NCBI GenBank assembly: GCA_903928495.1
Contig: CAIYQZ010000064.1
Span: 1 to 64,000 of the forward strand
DNA from: an uncultured bacterium
GTDB lineage: Bacteria > Pseudomonadota > Gammaproteobacteria > Burkholderiales > Burkholderiaceae_C
Direction of reading: 5' to 3'
Length of the DNA stretch: 64,000 bases
Part shown: in pieces, positions 10,110-26,357 of the stretch
How positions within the stretch are numbered: the stretch's first letter is position 1
Layout: every line of letters starts with the position of its first letter
Notes under the pieces: model-generated
The model's database searches: none
Seen by the model: only the letters and a program-made list of their open reading frames with translations
Told to the model about the DNA's origin: nothing
Position numbers and translations under genes: made by a program

Positions 10110-10474
10110 TGCCCATTTCCAATGTTCTGATCGTCGATGACTCCAAAACCGAGTTGATGGTCCTGTCCGATTTGCTCTCCAGAAACGGCTATTCCGTGCG
10201 AACGGCTGATTGCGCTGACGAGGCTTTCAAGCGGCTGGCCGAACAGAAACCCGACCTGATCCTGATGGACGTGGTCATGCCTGGGCAGAATGGTTTCCAG
10301 TTGACCCGTGCCATCTCGCGCGATCCCCAGTTTGCGGGTGTGCCCATCATCATGTGCACCAGCAAAAATCAGGAAACAGATCGTGTCTGGGGGATGCGCC
10401 AGGGCGCGCGCGACTACATCACCAAACCTGTGGATGGCAGAGAGCTGCTGTCCAAAATTTCAGCCTTGGGTTGA
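10106..10474 (+). CDS. pilH: Twitching motility response regulator PilH-like
   Basis: Receiver domain VLIVDDSKTELMVLSDLLSRNGYSV...LILMDVVMPGQNGFQLTR...CTSKNQETDRVWGMRQGARDYITKPV. Confidence 0.9.
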   Translation: MMPISNVLIVDDSKTELMVLSDLLSRNGYSVRTADCADEAFKRLAEQKPDLILMDVVMPGQNGFQLTRAISRDPQFAGVPIIMCTSKNQETDRVWGMRQGARDYITKPVDGRELLSKISALG

Positions 10475-10487
10475 GGCAACTGTACGC

Positions 10488-11015
10488 ATGGCCACCAGCA
10501 CCCGTCAGTCACTCAAAGACCTCCAGGAGCGTTTGGCGGCTCGTCTTGCCGATGCCAAAAAAGCAGGTGCTGAGGCGTCCTGGCTTGCCGTCGAGGCGGG
10601 CGGCGAGCGCTACTTGTTGCCTTTGGTGCATGCGGGCGAGATTTTTCCGTTGCCGGTCATCCAGGCCGTGCCTCACACGCACCCCTGGTTTGCCGGGGTG
10701 GCTGCCCTCCGGGGTGGTCTGGTGGGCGTGGTGAGCCTGGCTGGTTTGCTGACGGGTGCTGCAGCACCGAGTGCTCCCAGGCAAGAGGCCAAACTCGTGG
10801 CACTGAATGGCGCGCTGGGTGTGAATGCGGCTTTGTGGGTCGATCGCATGGTGGGCTTGCGCAATGCCGGCATGTTTGTGGGGGTCACTCCCCGCCGGGA
10901 CGGCGATCCGCCGGTGTGTTCGCAACGCCTGACCGATACACGCGGGGATGTGTGGCAGGAACTGAACCTTCAGGCACTGGTTGAATGGCCTGAATTTTTG
11001 AGCGTGGTGGCTTGA
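10488..11015 (+). CDS. pilI: CheW-like scaffold protein PilI
   Basis: [24 protein letters not shown]...[57 protein letters not shown]; start chosen at ATG 10488 inside supplied ORF 10308..11015. Confidence 0.85.
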   Translation: MATSTRQSLKDLQERLAARLADAKKAGAEASWLAVEAGGERYLLPLVHAGEIFPLPVIQAVPHTHPWFAGVAALRGGLVGVVSLAGLLTGAAAPSAPRQEAKLVALNGALGVNAALWVDRMVGLRNAGMFVGVTPRRDGDPPVCSQRLTDTRGDVWQELNLQALVEWPEFLSVVA

Positions 11016-11049
11016 GTGCCGCCGTTGGACAGTCACAGAAGGTAACAAC

Positions 11050-13287
11050 ATGTCGGCAATCGAACGCATCCAGAACTTGTTTCGCAAGAAGGGCGATGCC
11101 AGTCCGCAGGCTGACTCCATGGTGTCGATGGATTTTGGCGGCGCTGCTCCGCCGGCAGCTGGCGGAGGCCGGTTCGCCGAACCCGCCGAGACGCGCATGA
11201 TCGGGCAGGAACTTACCCAGGCGGTGGTATCGCTGCCTCTGCTGGGCAGCCGTCCAGCCGAGCAGCACCAGCGCACCTTGGCTGTGTTGCTGGCGGTTGG
11301 CTTGGTGGTGCTGGGGGGCGTGACCCTTCTGGCGCTGGGACAGTCAGACAAAGCCAGCCAGCAGGTGGCGGCCAGTGGACAAGCGCTCATGCAGTCTCAG
11401 CGTCTGGCCAAGAGTGTGTCGCAGGCCCTGGTCGGCAATGGCCCGTCGTTCGACGAGGTGCGCGACAGCAGTGGCGTGCTGACCAAAACGCTCCGAGCCC
11501 TCAAGGACGGCGATCCTGGCATGTCGATTGCGCCCTTGCCCGGCACTTACAGTGCTGACCTGGATACCTTGGTTCCTCTGGTGGACAAGGCGGACAAGAA
11601 CGCTGCCGTGGTGCTGTCGCAGCAAAAAATCCTGATGCAAGTCGGCGATGCGTTGCGCAGCATCAACCGCCAGTCGTCCGATTTGCTTGAAATTGCCGAG
11701 ACTGTCTCCTCTCTCAAATTGCAGCAGGGTGCGCCGGCCGCCGAACTGTCTGCCGCAGGGCAACTTGTGATGTTGACCCAACGCATCGGCAAGTCGGCCA
11801 ACGAATTCCTGACCATGGAAGGCGTCAGTCCCGAAGCGGTTTTTCTGCTGGGCAAAGACCTGAATTCCTTCAAGGAAATTGGCACTGGCTTGCTCAGTGG
11901 CAACCCGGAGTTGCGTTTGTCTGGCGCGTCGGATCCCCAGGTCCGCGAGCGACTGGAGGCCTTGCTCAAACTCTACGAAGCCACCCGAACCGAAGCAGGG
12001 GCCATTTTGGGTAACCTGCAGGGATTGGTGGCGGCCCGCGAGGCTCAGACAGCCATTGTTGGCGACAGCGAAGCCCTGCGCATGGGCCTCGAAAAACTGC
12101 AGAGCGCGCTCTCCGGACAAACGGGTCTGGGCGGCTTGCAACTGATTGCCCTGCTGGGTGCCGCAGCGTTTGCACTGCTGTGTGCGGGCGGTCTGGCCTT
12201 TGTTCAATTGCAAGACAGCCGTCAGCGCCAACTGGCTGCTGAAGCCCAGCGATTGCACGCGGTGGACCTGGAGCAGGAAGCCAAGCGCGTGAACGATGCC
12301 AACCAGGCCGCCATTCTGCGTTTGATGAACGAGTTGCAGAGCGTGGCTGAAGGTGACTTGACCCAGGAGGCAACGGTCACCGAGGACATCACAGGGGCCA
12401 TTGCCGACTCGGTGAACTACACGGTGGAAGAACTCCGTTCACTGGTGGGCAACGTGCAAAACACGGCCGCGCGGGTGGCGCAAACCACCTCGATGGTGGA
12501 AAACACCTCCACCGAGCTGTTGGCGGCGTCGTCCGAGCAGTTGCGTGAAATTCGCGAAACAGGCCAGTCTGTGCTCGACATGGCCCAGCGCATCAACCAG
12601 GTGTCCGGTCAGGCGCAGGAATCTGCCCTGGTGGCGCGTCAGTCGCTGGAGGCCGCTGAAACCGGTTTGCAGGCCGTGCAAAACACCATCGGCGGTATGA
12701 ATGCCATCCGTGACCAAATCCAGGAAACCGCCAAGCGCATCAAACGCCTGGGTGAGTCTTCACAGGAAATCGGCGAGATCACCGAACTGATTTCAGACAT
12801 CACGGAACAAACCAACGTGCTGGCCTTGAACGCCGCCATCCAGGCCGCATCGGCCGGTGAAGCAGGCCGTGGTTTCTCGGTGGTGGCAGAAGAAGTGCAG
12901 CGTCTGGCCGAACGCTCTGCTGATGCTACGCGCCAGATTGCCGCTCTCGTGAAGGCCATTCAGACCGACACCCAGGATGCTGTGGCCGCCATGGAGCGAT
13001 CCACCCAGGGTGTGGTCGAAGGGGCGCGCCTGTCAGACAACGCCGGTTCCGCACTGTCCGAGATCGACAGCGTGTCACGTCGCCTCGCCATGCTGATTGA
13101 GCAGATTTCCGACTCCGCGATCCGTGAAGCCGATTCCGCCAACGAGGTGGCCAGCAACATCCAGCACATTTTTGCCGTGACAGAGCAGACCGGAGAGGGT
13201 ACGCGCTCCACTGCGCAGCAGGTGCGGGAACTGTCCCGCATGGCTGAAGAGCTGCGCCAATCGGTTGCGCGTTTCAAAATCGTCTGA
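11050..13287 (+). CDS. pilJ: Methyl-accepting chemotaxis protein PilJ-like
   Basis: 745 aa; two N-terminal PilJ-type sensing modules; signalling tip [54 protein letters not shown]. Confidence 0.92.
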   Translation: MSAIERIQNLFRKKGDASPQADSMVSMDFGGAAPPAAGGGRFAEPAETRMIGQELTQAVVSLPLLGSRPAEQHQRTLAVLLAVGLVVLGGVTLLALGQSDKASQQVAASGQALMQSQRLAKSVSQALVGNGPSFDEVRDSSGVLTKTLRALKDGDPGMSIAPLPGTYSADLDTLVPLVDKADKNAAVVLSQQKILMQVGDALRSINRQSSDLLEIAETVSSLKLQQGAPAAELSAAGQLVMLTQRIGKSANEFLTMEGVSPEAVFLLGKDLNSFKEIGTGLLSGNPELRLSGASDPQVRERLEALLKLYEATRTEAGAILGNLQGLVAAREAQTAIVGDSEALRMGLEKLQSALSGQTGLGGLQLIALLGAAAFALLCAGGLAFVQLQDSRQRQLAAEAQRLHAVDLEQEAKRVNDANQAAILRLMNELQSVAEGDLTQEATVTEDITGAIADSVNYTVEELRSLVGNVQNTAARVAQTTSMVENTSTELLAASSEQLREIRETGQSVLDMAQRINQVSGQAQESALVARQSLEAAETGLQAVQNTIGGMNAIRDQIQETAKRIKRLGESSQEIGEITELISDITEQTNVLALNAAIQAASAGEAGRGFSVVAEEVQRLAERSADATRQIAALVKAIQTDTQDAVAAMERSTQGVVEGARLSDNAGSALSEIDSVSRRLAMLIEQISDSAIREADSANEVASNIQHIFAVTEQTGEGTRSTAQQVRELSRMAEELRQSVARFKIV

Positions 13288-13349
13288 TGGCCTGACGCAC
13301 AACCGCACTGGCCCACAGTCACCTGCTCGAACCTCGGCGCGCCCGCTCT

Positions 13350-19490
<6,141 letters not shown>

Positions 19491-19500
19491 GGGTTGCGCG

Positions 19501-21000
19501 TCAGTTCGGGGCTTTTTTCACCACGCCATAACGCTTGAGCGTGGCCTCGCGCGCGGCGGCGTGGTCCACGATGGGCATGGGGTAGTTCTGCCCCAGCACC
19601 ACCCCGGCAGAGGCCAGTTCCAGCGGCTTGGCCAGCCAGGGCGCGTGGATGGCGTTGTTCGTCAGCCCGGCCAGCGCCTGCACGTAGCGGCGGATGAAGC
19701 GACCCTCCGCATCGAACTTTTCGCTCTGGCTCGTGGGGTTGAAGATGCGGAAATACGGCTGCGCGTCACATCCGCCGGAACTGGCCCACTGCCAACCGCC
19801 GTTGTTGGCCGCCAGGTCGAAGTCGTTCAACTTTTCGGCAAAGTAGCGCTCGCCCCAGCGCCAGTCCAGCCCCAGGTCTTTGCACAGAAAACTGGCTGTC
19901 ACCATGCGCAGGCGGTTGTGCATGTAGCCCGTCTGGTTGAGTTGCGCCATGGCTGCGTCCACCAGCGGGTAGCCGGTGCGTCCTTCGCACCAGGCTGCAA
20001 ACAAGGCCTCGGCGTGTTTGCCATGCTCCCACTTGATGGCGTCGTATTCTGGTTTGAAGCTGTGCCCCACTACGCGCGGGTGGTTGGCCAGAATCTGGTG
20101 ATAGAAGTCGCGCCAGATCAGCTCGCTCAGCCAGGTGCTGGCCCCGGCGTTGGCCTGCAGGTGCAGGGCGTAGGCCAGCGAGCCCAGCGCGCGGATGGAC
20201 ACGGTGCCAAACCGCAGGTGCACACCCAGGTAGCTGGGGCCTTTCACGGCCGGGAACTCGCGCGCATGCTGGTAGTGGTCGATGCGCTGCACAAAGTCTT
20301 CCAGCAGCGTGGCCGACCCCGTGCTGCCCGGCAAGATGCGCAGGGCCGACAGGTTAGTGCGCTCGAACCCGATGTCAGCCAATGTGGGCACGCCCGACGC
20401 CGGGTGAGCGGGCAGGGCGTTGGCCAGCGAAGCGGCGTAGCGGCGGGTGGGGTAGGCCTTCAGGTGGAAGTCTGTGAGCTGCTTCAGCCACGCGTTTTTG
20501 TAGGGCGTGAAGACACCGAACGGGCGCCCCTGCTGCGTCAGCACCTCTTGCCGCTCAAAAATCACATGGTCTTTGAATGTGTACAGCGCCACGCCGTGGT
20601 GCGCCAGGTGGCCGCGCAACTGGGCGTCCCGGTCGAGGGCATCTGGCTCGTCATCGTGATTGCAAAAAACGGCAGTAGCGCTTGACTGGTGGGCAAAGTT
20701 TGCTATTTCTTCCTTTGCATCGCCATGCACCACCAGCAGCCGAACATCGGTCTGGCCGTGGGCTTGGCCCAGTTCGCGCAACTGTTGGTCCAGGTCCACC
20801 AGGCTCTCGCGGATGAACTCCACCCGTCGGTCGGAGCGGGACAGGGGATCGAGAATGGCGCGGTCAAACACAAACACGCACCACACCTGCCTGCAGGTTT
20901 TCAGGGCGTGGTACAGCGCCGCGTTGTCGGTGGTGCGCAGGTCGCGGCGGAACCACATCAGCCCCCGGTCGTGGGGGCTCAGGGTGTGGTGGTGGGGCAT
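19501..21000 (-). CDS. phrB: Deoxyribodipyrimidine photolyase
   Basis: 499 aa; GLMWFRRDLRTTDNAALYHAL N-terminus; WLSELIWRDFYHQIL; RMVTASFLCKDLGLDWRWGERYFAEKLNDFDLAANNGGWQWASSGGCDAQPYFRIFNP. Confidence 0.96.
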   Translation of the reverse strand: MPHHHTLSPHDRGLMWFRRDLRTTDNAALYHALKTCRQVWCVFVFDRAILDPLSRSDRRVEFIRESLVDLDQQLRELGQAHGQTDVRLLVVHGDAKEEIANFAHQSSATAVFCNHDDEPDALDRDAQLRGHLAHHGVALYTFKDHVIFERQEVLTQQGRPFGVFTPYKNAWLKQLTDFHLKAYPTRRYAASLANALPAHPASGVPTLADIGFERTNLSALRILPGSTGSATLLEDFVQRIDHYQHAREFPAVKGPSYLGVHLRFGTVSIRALGSLAYALHLQANAGASTWLSELIWRDFYHQILANHPRVVGHSFKPEYDAIKWEHGKHAEALFAAWCEGRTGYPLVDAAMAQLNQTGYMHNRLRMVTASFLCKDLGLDWRWGERYFAEKLNDFDLAANNGGWQWASSGGCDAQPYFRIFNPTSQSEKFDAEGRFIRRYVQALAGLTNNAIHAPWLAKPLELASAGVVLGQNYPMPIVDHAAAREATLKRYGVVKKAPN

Positions 21001-21058
21001 GGTGTGTGGGGCCGTGGCGTGGCCTGTGGCTTGCAGGGGGGTCGCCTAAAATCAGGGC

Positions 21059-21646
21059 ATGTCCGACGATTCTGCCCGCATCAACCTCACCAACCATTTC
21101 CTGATTGCCATGCCCAGCATGCAGGACGAGGTTTTTGGCCGCAGCGTGGTCTACATGTGCGAACACAGCGAGCGCGGCGCGTTGGGCCTGGTCATCAACA
21201 AACCGTCCGACATCCGGGTGCGCCACTTGTTTGACAAGGTTGAGTTGCCCCTGGCCCGGCCCGATCTGGCCGAGCAGCCCGTGTTTCAGGGGGGCCCTGT
21301 GCAGACCGAACGCGGCTTTGTGCTGCACGACCCGGTGGGCACGGCCGAAGAATCCATTTATGCCTCCACCCTCACCATTCCCGGCGGGCTGGAAATGACG
21401 ACCTCGCGCGACGTGCTGGAAGCCATGTCTTCCGGTGCGGGGCCGCGCCGTGTTTTTGTGTCGCTGGGTTACGCCAGTTGGGGCCAGGGGCAGCTGGAAT
21501 CGGAAATCACCGAAAACAGCTGGCTCACGGTGGAGGCCAAACCCGAACTCATTTTCGACGTGCCGGTGGAGCGCCGCTACGACGAGGCCCTGGGTCTGCT
21601 GGGCCTGCAAGCCTGGATGATTTCACCCGAGGCGGGCCACTCGTGA
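21059..21646 (+). CDS. YqgE/AlgH family protein
   Basis: LTNHFLIAMPSMQDEVFGRSVVYMCEHSERGALGLVINKPSDI. Confidence 0.93.
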   Translation: MSDDSARINLTNHFLIAMPSMQDEVFGRSVVYMCEHSERGALGLVINKPSDIRVRHLFDKVELPLARPDLAEQPVFQGGPVQTERGFVLHDPVGTAEESIYASTLTIPGGLEMTTSRDVLEAMSSGAGPRRVFVSLGYASWGQGQLESEITENSWLTVEAKPELIFDVPVERRYDEALGLLGLQAWMISPEAGHS

Positions 21647-22089
21647 GCACGGGTCCAAAGCCGCAGCCCGGTGCCAATCTGGCCGGCCCGGTGAACGTGC
21701 CGCTCCACCAGCAACTGTTTCTGGCGCTGGACTATGGGTTGAAGCGCACGGGCATGGCGTCGGGCAACCGCATCACCCAGAGCGCCAGTCCCCTGGCCAC
21801 CGTCAAGGCCAGTGGCGAGGCCCAGTTGCTGGAAGTCGTCAAGCGCGTGAAGGAGTGGCAGCCCGATGCTTTGGTGGTGGGTGTGCCCTTTCACCCCGAC
21901 GGCGCGGCGCACGACAACACGAAGCGCGCCCGCAAGTTTGCCAACCAGTTGCGCGAACGCACCAAACTGACTGTCTACGAGGTGGACGAGCGCTACAGCA
22001 CCACCGAAGCCCATTCACTTGGCGCCGCAGATGCCGACGCCGCGTCGGCGTGCATCATTCTTGAACAGTTTTTGAGGAGCCTGCCATGA
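21643..22089 (+). CDS. ruvX: Putative Holliday junction resolvase YqgF/RuvX
   Basis: LALDYGLKRTGMASGNRITQSASPLATV...VVGVPFHPDG...VYEVDERYSTTEAHS; GTG start overlaps yqgE stop. Confidence 0.88.
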   Translation: MSTGPKPQPGANLAGPVNVPLHQQLFLALDYGLKRTGMASGNRITQSASPLATVKASGEAQLLEVVKRVKEWQPDALVVGVPFHPDGAAHDNTKRARKFANQLRERTKLTVYEVDERYSTTEAHSLGAADADAASACIILEQFLRSLP

Positions 22090-22604
22090 GCGCCCTGCAC
22101 CTGGATGCCGAAGCCCTGTACCAAACCCTGCTGCGCGGCGTGCGGCAAATGACGCTGCTGGAACACCAGCCGCGCCAAATGGTGGGCATCACTTCAGGCG
22201 GGGCCTGGCTGGCCGAGCGATTGCAGGCCGACCTGGGGCTCGCTGGCAAGGCCGGCGTGATTTCGTCGGCCATGCACCGCGACGATTTCGCCCGCAGGGG
22301 CATGGCTGCCAGCGCCCAAACCGTGCTGCCGTTCGATGTGAACGGGGCCCATGTGCTGCTGGTCGATGACGTGCTGCACACCGGCCGCACCATCCGCGCA
22401 GTGCTGAACGAGCTGTTCGACTACGGCCGCCCCGCCAGTGTCACGCTGGTGGTGCTGGTGGACCGTGGCGGGCGCGAGCTGCCGGTGGAGGCCGCGCTGG
22501 CCGCCGCCCGCGTCAGCCTGCCGGCCAGCCAGAAGCTCGATTTGGCCCGTGCCGACAACGGGACCCTGAGTTTTGTGGTCAGTCCCGACAGCCGCGCCGC
22601 CTGA
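22086..22604 (+). CDS. pyrR: PyrR family regulator/uracil phosphoribosyltransferase
   Basis: [19 protein letters not shown]...[48 protein letters not shown]. Confidence 0.93.
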   Translation: MSALHLDAEALYQTLLRGVRQMTLLEHQPRQMVGITSGGAWLAERLQADLGLAGKAGVISSAMHRDDFARRGMAASAQTVLPFDVNGAHVLLVDDVLHTGRTIRAVLNELFDYGRPASVTLVVLVDRGGRELPVEAALAAARVSLPASQKLDLARADNGTLSFVVSPDSRAA

Positions 22605-22635
22605 CCCCACACGTTCCACCCGAACCGCACATGCC

Positions 22636-23601
22636 ATGAAGATTCACCGCAACCCCCAACTGAACAAGCACGGCGAGCTGGTCCACCTGCTCAGCACCGA
22701 AGGGCTGTCCAAAGACATCCTCACCCACATTCTGGACACGGCTGCCAACTTCGTGTCGGTCAGCGACCGTGAGGTGAAAAAGGTGCCCCTGCTGCGCGGC
22801 AAAAGCGTGTTCAACCTGTTCTTTGAAAACAGCACCCGCACCCGCACCACGTTCGAGATAGCCGCCACACGCCTGAGTGCCGACGTCATCAACCTCGACA
22901 TTGCGCGCAGCTCGGCCTCCAAAGGCGAAAGCCTGCTCGACACCATTGCCAACCTGTCGGCCATGGCTGCCGACATTTTTGTGGTGCGCCACAGCGAGAG
23001 CGGCGCACCCTACCTCATTGCGCAGCATGTGGCACCGCATGTGCACGTGGTGAATGCCGGTGACGGCCGCCACGCCCACCCAACCCAGGGCCTGCTCGAC
23101 GCCTACACCATCCGCCACTTCAAGGGCAACTTTGCCAACCTCACCGTGGCCATCGTCGGCGACGTGCTGCATTCGCGCGTGGCGCGTTCCAACATCCACG
23201 CCCTCACCACCCTGGGCTGTGCCGAGGTGCGCGTGGTGGGCCCCCGCACCCTGGTGCCCGCCGACATGGCGGCCATGGGTGTGCGCGTGTGCAACGACCT
23301 GAAAGAAGGCATCAGCGGAGCTGACGTGGTCATGACCCTGCGCCTGCAAAACGAGCGCATGAGCGGCGCGCTGCTGCCCTCCAGCCAGGAATTTGCCAAG
23401 AGCTTTGGCCTGACCACCGAGCGCTTGCAGTGGGCCAAGCCCGATGCCATCGTCATGCATCCTGGCCCGGTGAACCGGGGTGTGGAAATTGACTCTGCGG
23501 TGGTGGACGGCGCGCAGAGCGTGGTCCTCAACCAGGTGACCTTCGGCATTGCCGTGCGCATGGCCGTGATGGGCATTGTGGCTGGACATTCCAATAGCTG
23601 A
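22636..23601 (+). CDS. pyrB: Aspartate carbamoyltransferase catalytic subunit
   Basis: [72 protein letters not shown]; internal ATG start chosen. Confidence 0.95.
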   Translation: MKIHRNPQLNKHGELVHLLSTEGLSKDILTHILDTAANFVSVSDREVKKVPLLRGKSVFNLFFENSTRTRTTFEIAATRLSADVINLDIARSSASKGESLLDTIANLSAMAADIFVVRHSESGAPYLIAQHVAPHVHVVNAGDGRHAHPTQGLLDAYTIRHFKGNFANLTVAIVGDVLHSRVARSNIHALTTLGCAEVRVVGPRTLVPADMAAMGVRVCNDLKEGISGADVVMTLRLQNERMSGALLPSSQEFAKSFGLTTERLQWAKPDAIVMHPGPVNRGVEIDSAVVDGAQSVVLNQVTFGIAVRMAVMGIVAGHSNS

Positions 23602-23650
23602 AAACACATACCCATCAAGCGCTGGGTGCCAAAAGAGCTTTAAAAATTCA
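23593..23650 (+). repeat. Dispersed intergenic repeat, copy 2; overlaps end of pyrB
   Basis: aatagctgaaaacacatacccatcaagcgctgggtgccaaaagagctttaaaaattcac; pyrB TGA stop (23599-23601) lies within it. Confidence 0.65.
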
Positions 23651-23672
23651 CGCATATTCGTCAGGAACAGCC

Positions 23673-24986
23673 ATGAAGATTCTCATCAGCGGTGGGCGGG
23701 TGGTGGACCCCGCCTCGGGCCTGGACCAGTTGGCCGACGTGGCCGTGGCCGCCGGGCGCATCATCGCCATCAAACCCGGTCTGGGGGCTGAGGGCAGCGG
23801 CTTCACGCCCAGCCGCACCATCGATGCCACCGACTGCATCGTGTCGCCCGGTTTCATCGACCTTTCGGTGCGCCTGCGCGAGCCGGGTCAGGAACATGCC
23901 GGCATGCTGGAGAGCGAAATGGCTGCGGCCGTGGCCGGTGGCGTCACCAGCCTGGTGTGCCCACCCGACACCGACCCCGTGCTGGACGAGCCCGGCCTGG
24001 TCGACATGCTGAAACATCGCGCCGAGAAGCTGCACCGGGCCCGCGTGTTCCCGCTGGGTGCGCTCACCCGAGGGCTGAAGGGAGAAGTGCTGACCGAAAT
24101 GGTCGAGTTGACCGAGGCCGGTTGCATCGCCTTCGGCCAGGCCGAGGTGCCCATCGTCAACACCCAGGTGCTGCAACGCGCCCTGCAATACGCCGGCACC
24201 TTTGGCTATACCACCTGGCTGCGCCCACAAGACGCGTGGCTGGGCAAGGGCGTGGCCGCCAGCGGTGCGCTGGCCACCCGCATGGGTCTGGCAGGCATTC
24301 CAGTGGCTGCCGAGCTGATTGCGCTGCACACCATTTTTGAGCTGGTGCGCAGCACCCGTGCCCGCGTGCACCTGTGCCGCATCAGCAGCGCCGCCGGCAT
24401 TGAACTGGTGCGCCAGGCCAAGGCCGAGGGCCTGCCCGTGACGTGTGATGTGAGCGTGCACAACCTGCACCTGATCGACGTTGACCTGGGCTACTTCGAC
24501 AGCCGCACCCGCCTGTCGCCACCATTGCGCCAGCAGCGCGACCGCGACGCCCTGCGCGCCGCCCTGGCCGACGGCACCATCGACGCCCTCGTGTCCGACC
24601 ACACCCCGGTGGACGAAGACGCCAAAGTGCTGCCCTTTGCCGAAGCCGAGGTGGGCGCCACCGCCGTGGAGCTGCTGCTCTCGCTGGCCGCCCGCTGGGC
24701 CCAGGCCGATGGCGTGGACTGGTTGCGCACCCTGGGCACCCTCACCACCGGCCCTGCACGCGTGCTGGGGCAAGGGTTGGGCACGCTGTCGGCCAGCGCA
24801 GGCCGCCTGGTGGAAGGTGGCGTGGCCGACCTGACCGTGTTCGACCCGAACGCCTGGTGGACACCGCAGGCCGCCAGCCTGCGCAGCCAGGGCAAACACA
24901 CACCCTTCATCGGCCAGGAACTGCCCGCCGTCGTGCGTGCCACCCTGGTGGGTGGGCAAGTGGCGTTTGACGCCACTGCGGCCTGA
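23673..24986 (+). CDS. pyrX: Dihydroorotase-like protein, probably non-catalytic PyrX/PyrC' type
   Basis: Class I DHOase fold next to pyrB, but the metal HxH motif position reads FIDLSVRLREPGQEH (SxR in place of HxH). Confidence 0.8.
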   Translation: MKILISGGRVVDPASGLDQLADVAVAAGRIIAIKPGLGAEGSGFTPSRTIDATDCIVSPGFIDLSVRLREPGQEHAGMLESEMAAAVAGGVTSLVCPPDTDPVLDEPGLVDMLKHRAEKLHRARVFPLGALTRGLKGEVLTEMVELTEAGCIAFGQAEVPIVNTQVLQRALQYAGTFGYTTWLRPQDAWLGKGVAASGALATRMGLAGIPVAAELIALHTIFELVRSTRARVHLCRISSAAGIELVRQAKAEGLPVTCDVSVHNLHLIDVDLGYFDSRTRLSPPLRQQRDRDALRAALADGTIDALVSDHTPVDEDAKVLPFAEAEVGATAVELLLSLAARWAQADGVDWLRTLGTLTTGPARVLGQGLGTLSASAGRLVEGGVADLTVFDPNAWWTPQAASLRSQGKHTPFIGQELPAVVRATLVGGQVAFDATAA

Positions 24987-25009
24987 AGCCCCAGCCGGAA
25001 CGACAGTCC

Positions 25010-25786
25010 ATGGGCATTTCCCGACACCTGGTGGCCACGTTGCGTGTGGTGCGTGCACTGGGCCATGTGCTGGGTGGGCTCTGGACCATCCACCGCAGCT
25101 TCGGTCGCCTCACACCCGTCGAACGCCAGCAGCATGTGCAAGCGTGGTCGCAGCAGATGCTGCGCATCATCGGCGTGGCCTTGCGCACCGGTGGCGAGTT
25201 GCCTGCCAACGGCCCCGTGCTGCTGGTGGCCAACCACATTTCGTGGCTCGACATCCTGGTGTTGAACGCCGTGCGCCCGGCGCGTTTCGTGTCCAAGGCC
25301 GATGTGAAGCACTGGCCCCTGCTGGGCACCCTCATCACAGGCGCGGGCACGCTCTACATCGAGCGTGAAAGCCGGCGCGACGCCATGCGTGTGGTTCACC
25401 ACATGGTGGAAGCCCTGCGCGAGGGCGATGTGCTGGCCGTGTTCCCCGAGGGCACCACTGGCGACGGGCGCGAGCTGCTGCCCTTCCATGCCAATGTGCT
25501 GCAAGCCCCCATTGCCGCGCCCGCGCCGGTGCAGCCCGTGGCGCTGGCCTACCTCGATGCCGCCACCGGGCAGCGCAGCGATGCGCCCACCTACATCGGC
25601 GACACCACGCTGGTGGCCTCGTTGTGGCGCACCTTCAGCAGCCCGCCGCTGGTGGCGGCTGTCCAACTGGCCCCGCCCGAGCCACACGCCGGGCGTGACC
25701 GCCGTGCCTGGGCGCACGACTTGCGAAACACCATCGGTGCCCGGGCTGAGTCCCTCGCACCTGCCGCTGCCCGGAGTCTTGCGTGA
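25010..25786 (+). CDS. plsC: 1-acyl-sn-glycerol-3-phosphate acyltransferase family protein
   Basis: VLLVANHISWLDILVLNAVRPARFVSKADVKHWPLLGTLI...VFPEGTTGDGRELLPFHANVLQ. Confidence 0.88.
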   Translation: MGISRHLVATLRVVRALGHVLGGLWTIHRSFGRLTPVERQQHVQAWSQQMLRIIGVALRTGGELPANGPVLLVANHISWLDILVLNAVRPARFVSKADVKHWPLLGTLITGAGTLYIERESRRDAMRVVHHMVEALREGDVLAVFPEGTTGDGRELLPFHANVLQAPIAAPAPVQPVALAYLDAATGQRSDAPTYIGDTTLVASLWRTFSSPPLVAAVQLAPPEPHAGRDRRAWAHDLRNTIGARAESLAPAAARSLA

Positions 25787-26352
25787 ACACCTGTACCGAC
25801 AACAGCCCAACACAGCGGCCGCCCACTTCGGTGTTTCTGGTGGGGCTGCCCGGCTCGGGCAAATCCACGGTCGGACGCTACCTGGCCCGGCGCCTGGGAC
25901 GCGAGTTTGTGGATTCCGACCACGTGCTGGAAAAACGCCTGGGCTGTTCCATCCGCGAGTACTTCGAACAAGCTGGCGAGCAGGCGTTCCGCGACCGCGA
26001 AGAGGCCACCATTGCCGAGCTTGTCTGCCTGCCGGGCATCGTGTTGTCCACCGGTGGGGGCACCGTGCTGCGCCTCGCCAATCGGGAGGCGCTGCGCAAC
26101 AACGGCTGGGTGGTGTACCTCAAGTCCAACCCAGACGACATTTTTCGCCGCCTGCGCCACGACAAAACCCGCCCGCTGCTGCAAGTGGAAGACCCACTTG
26201 CACGCCTCAAGGAACTCCACCGCGTGCGTGACCCGCTCTACCGCGAGGCCGCCCACAGCACCATGGAAACGGGGCGGCCGTCGGTCAACTCCGTGGTCAA
26301 CAACATTGCCATGCAGCTGGAGCAGCAGGAACTCAGCCAGCCGCCCGGCTGA
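25783..26352 (+). CDS. aroK: Shikimate kinase
   Basis: VFLVGLPGSGKSTVGRYLARRLGREFVDSDHVLEKRLGCSIREYFEQAGEQAFRDRE...STGGGTVLR. Confidence 0.9.
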   Translation: MNTCTDNSPTQRPPTSVFLVGLPGSGKSTVGRYLARRLGREFVDSDHVLEKRLGCSIREYFEQAGEQAFRDREEATIAELVCLPGIVLSTGGGTVLRLANREALRNNGWVVYLKSNPDDIFRRLRHDKTRPLLQVEDPLARLKELHRVRDPLYREAAHSTMETGRPSVNSVVNNIAMQLEQQELSQPPG

Positions 26353-26357
26353 AACAG

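Noticed and set aside
19561-20685. 374-aa + ORF opposite phrB
   Set aside because: Antisense shadow of photolyase
22579-25058. Long minus ORFs (358 and 465 aa) opposite pyrB and pyrX
   Set aside because: His/Gly/Gln-rich antisense translations; sense strand genes are clear
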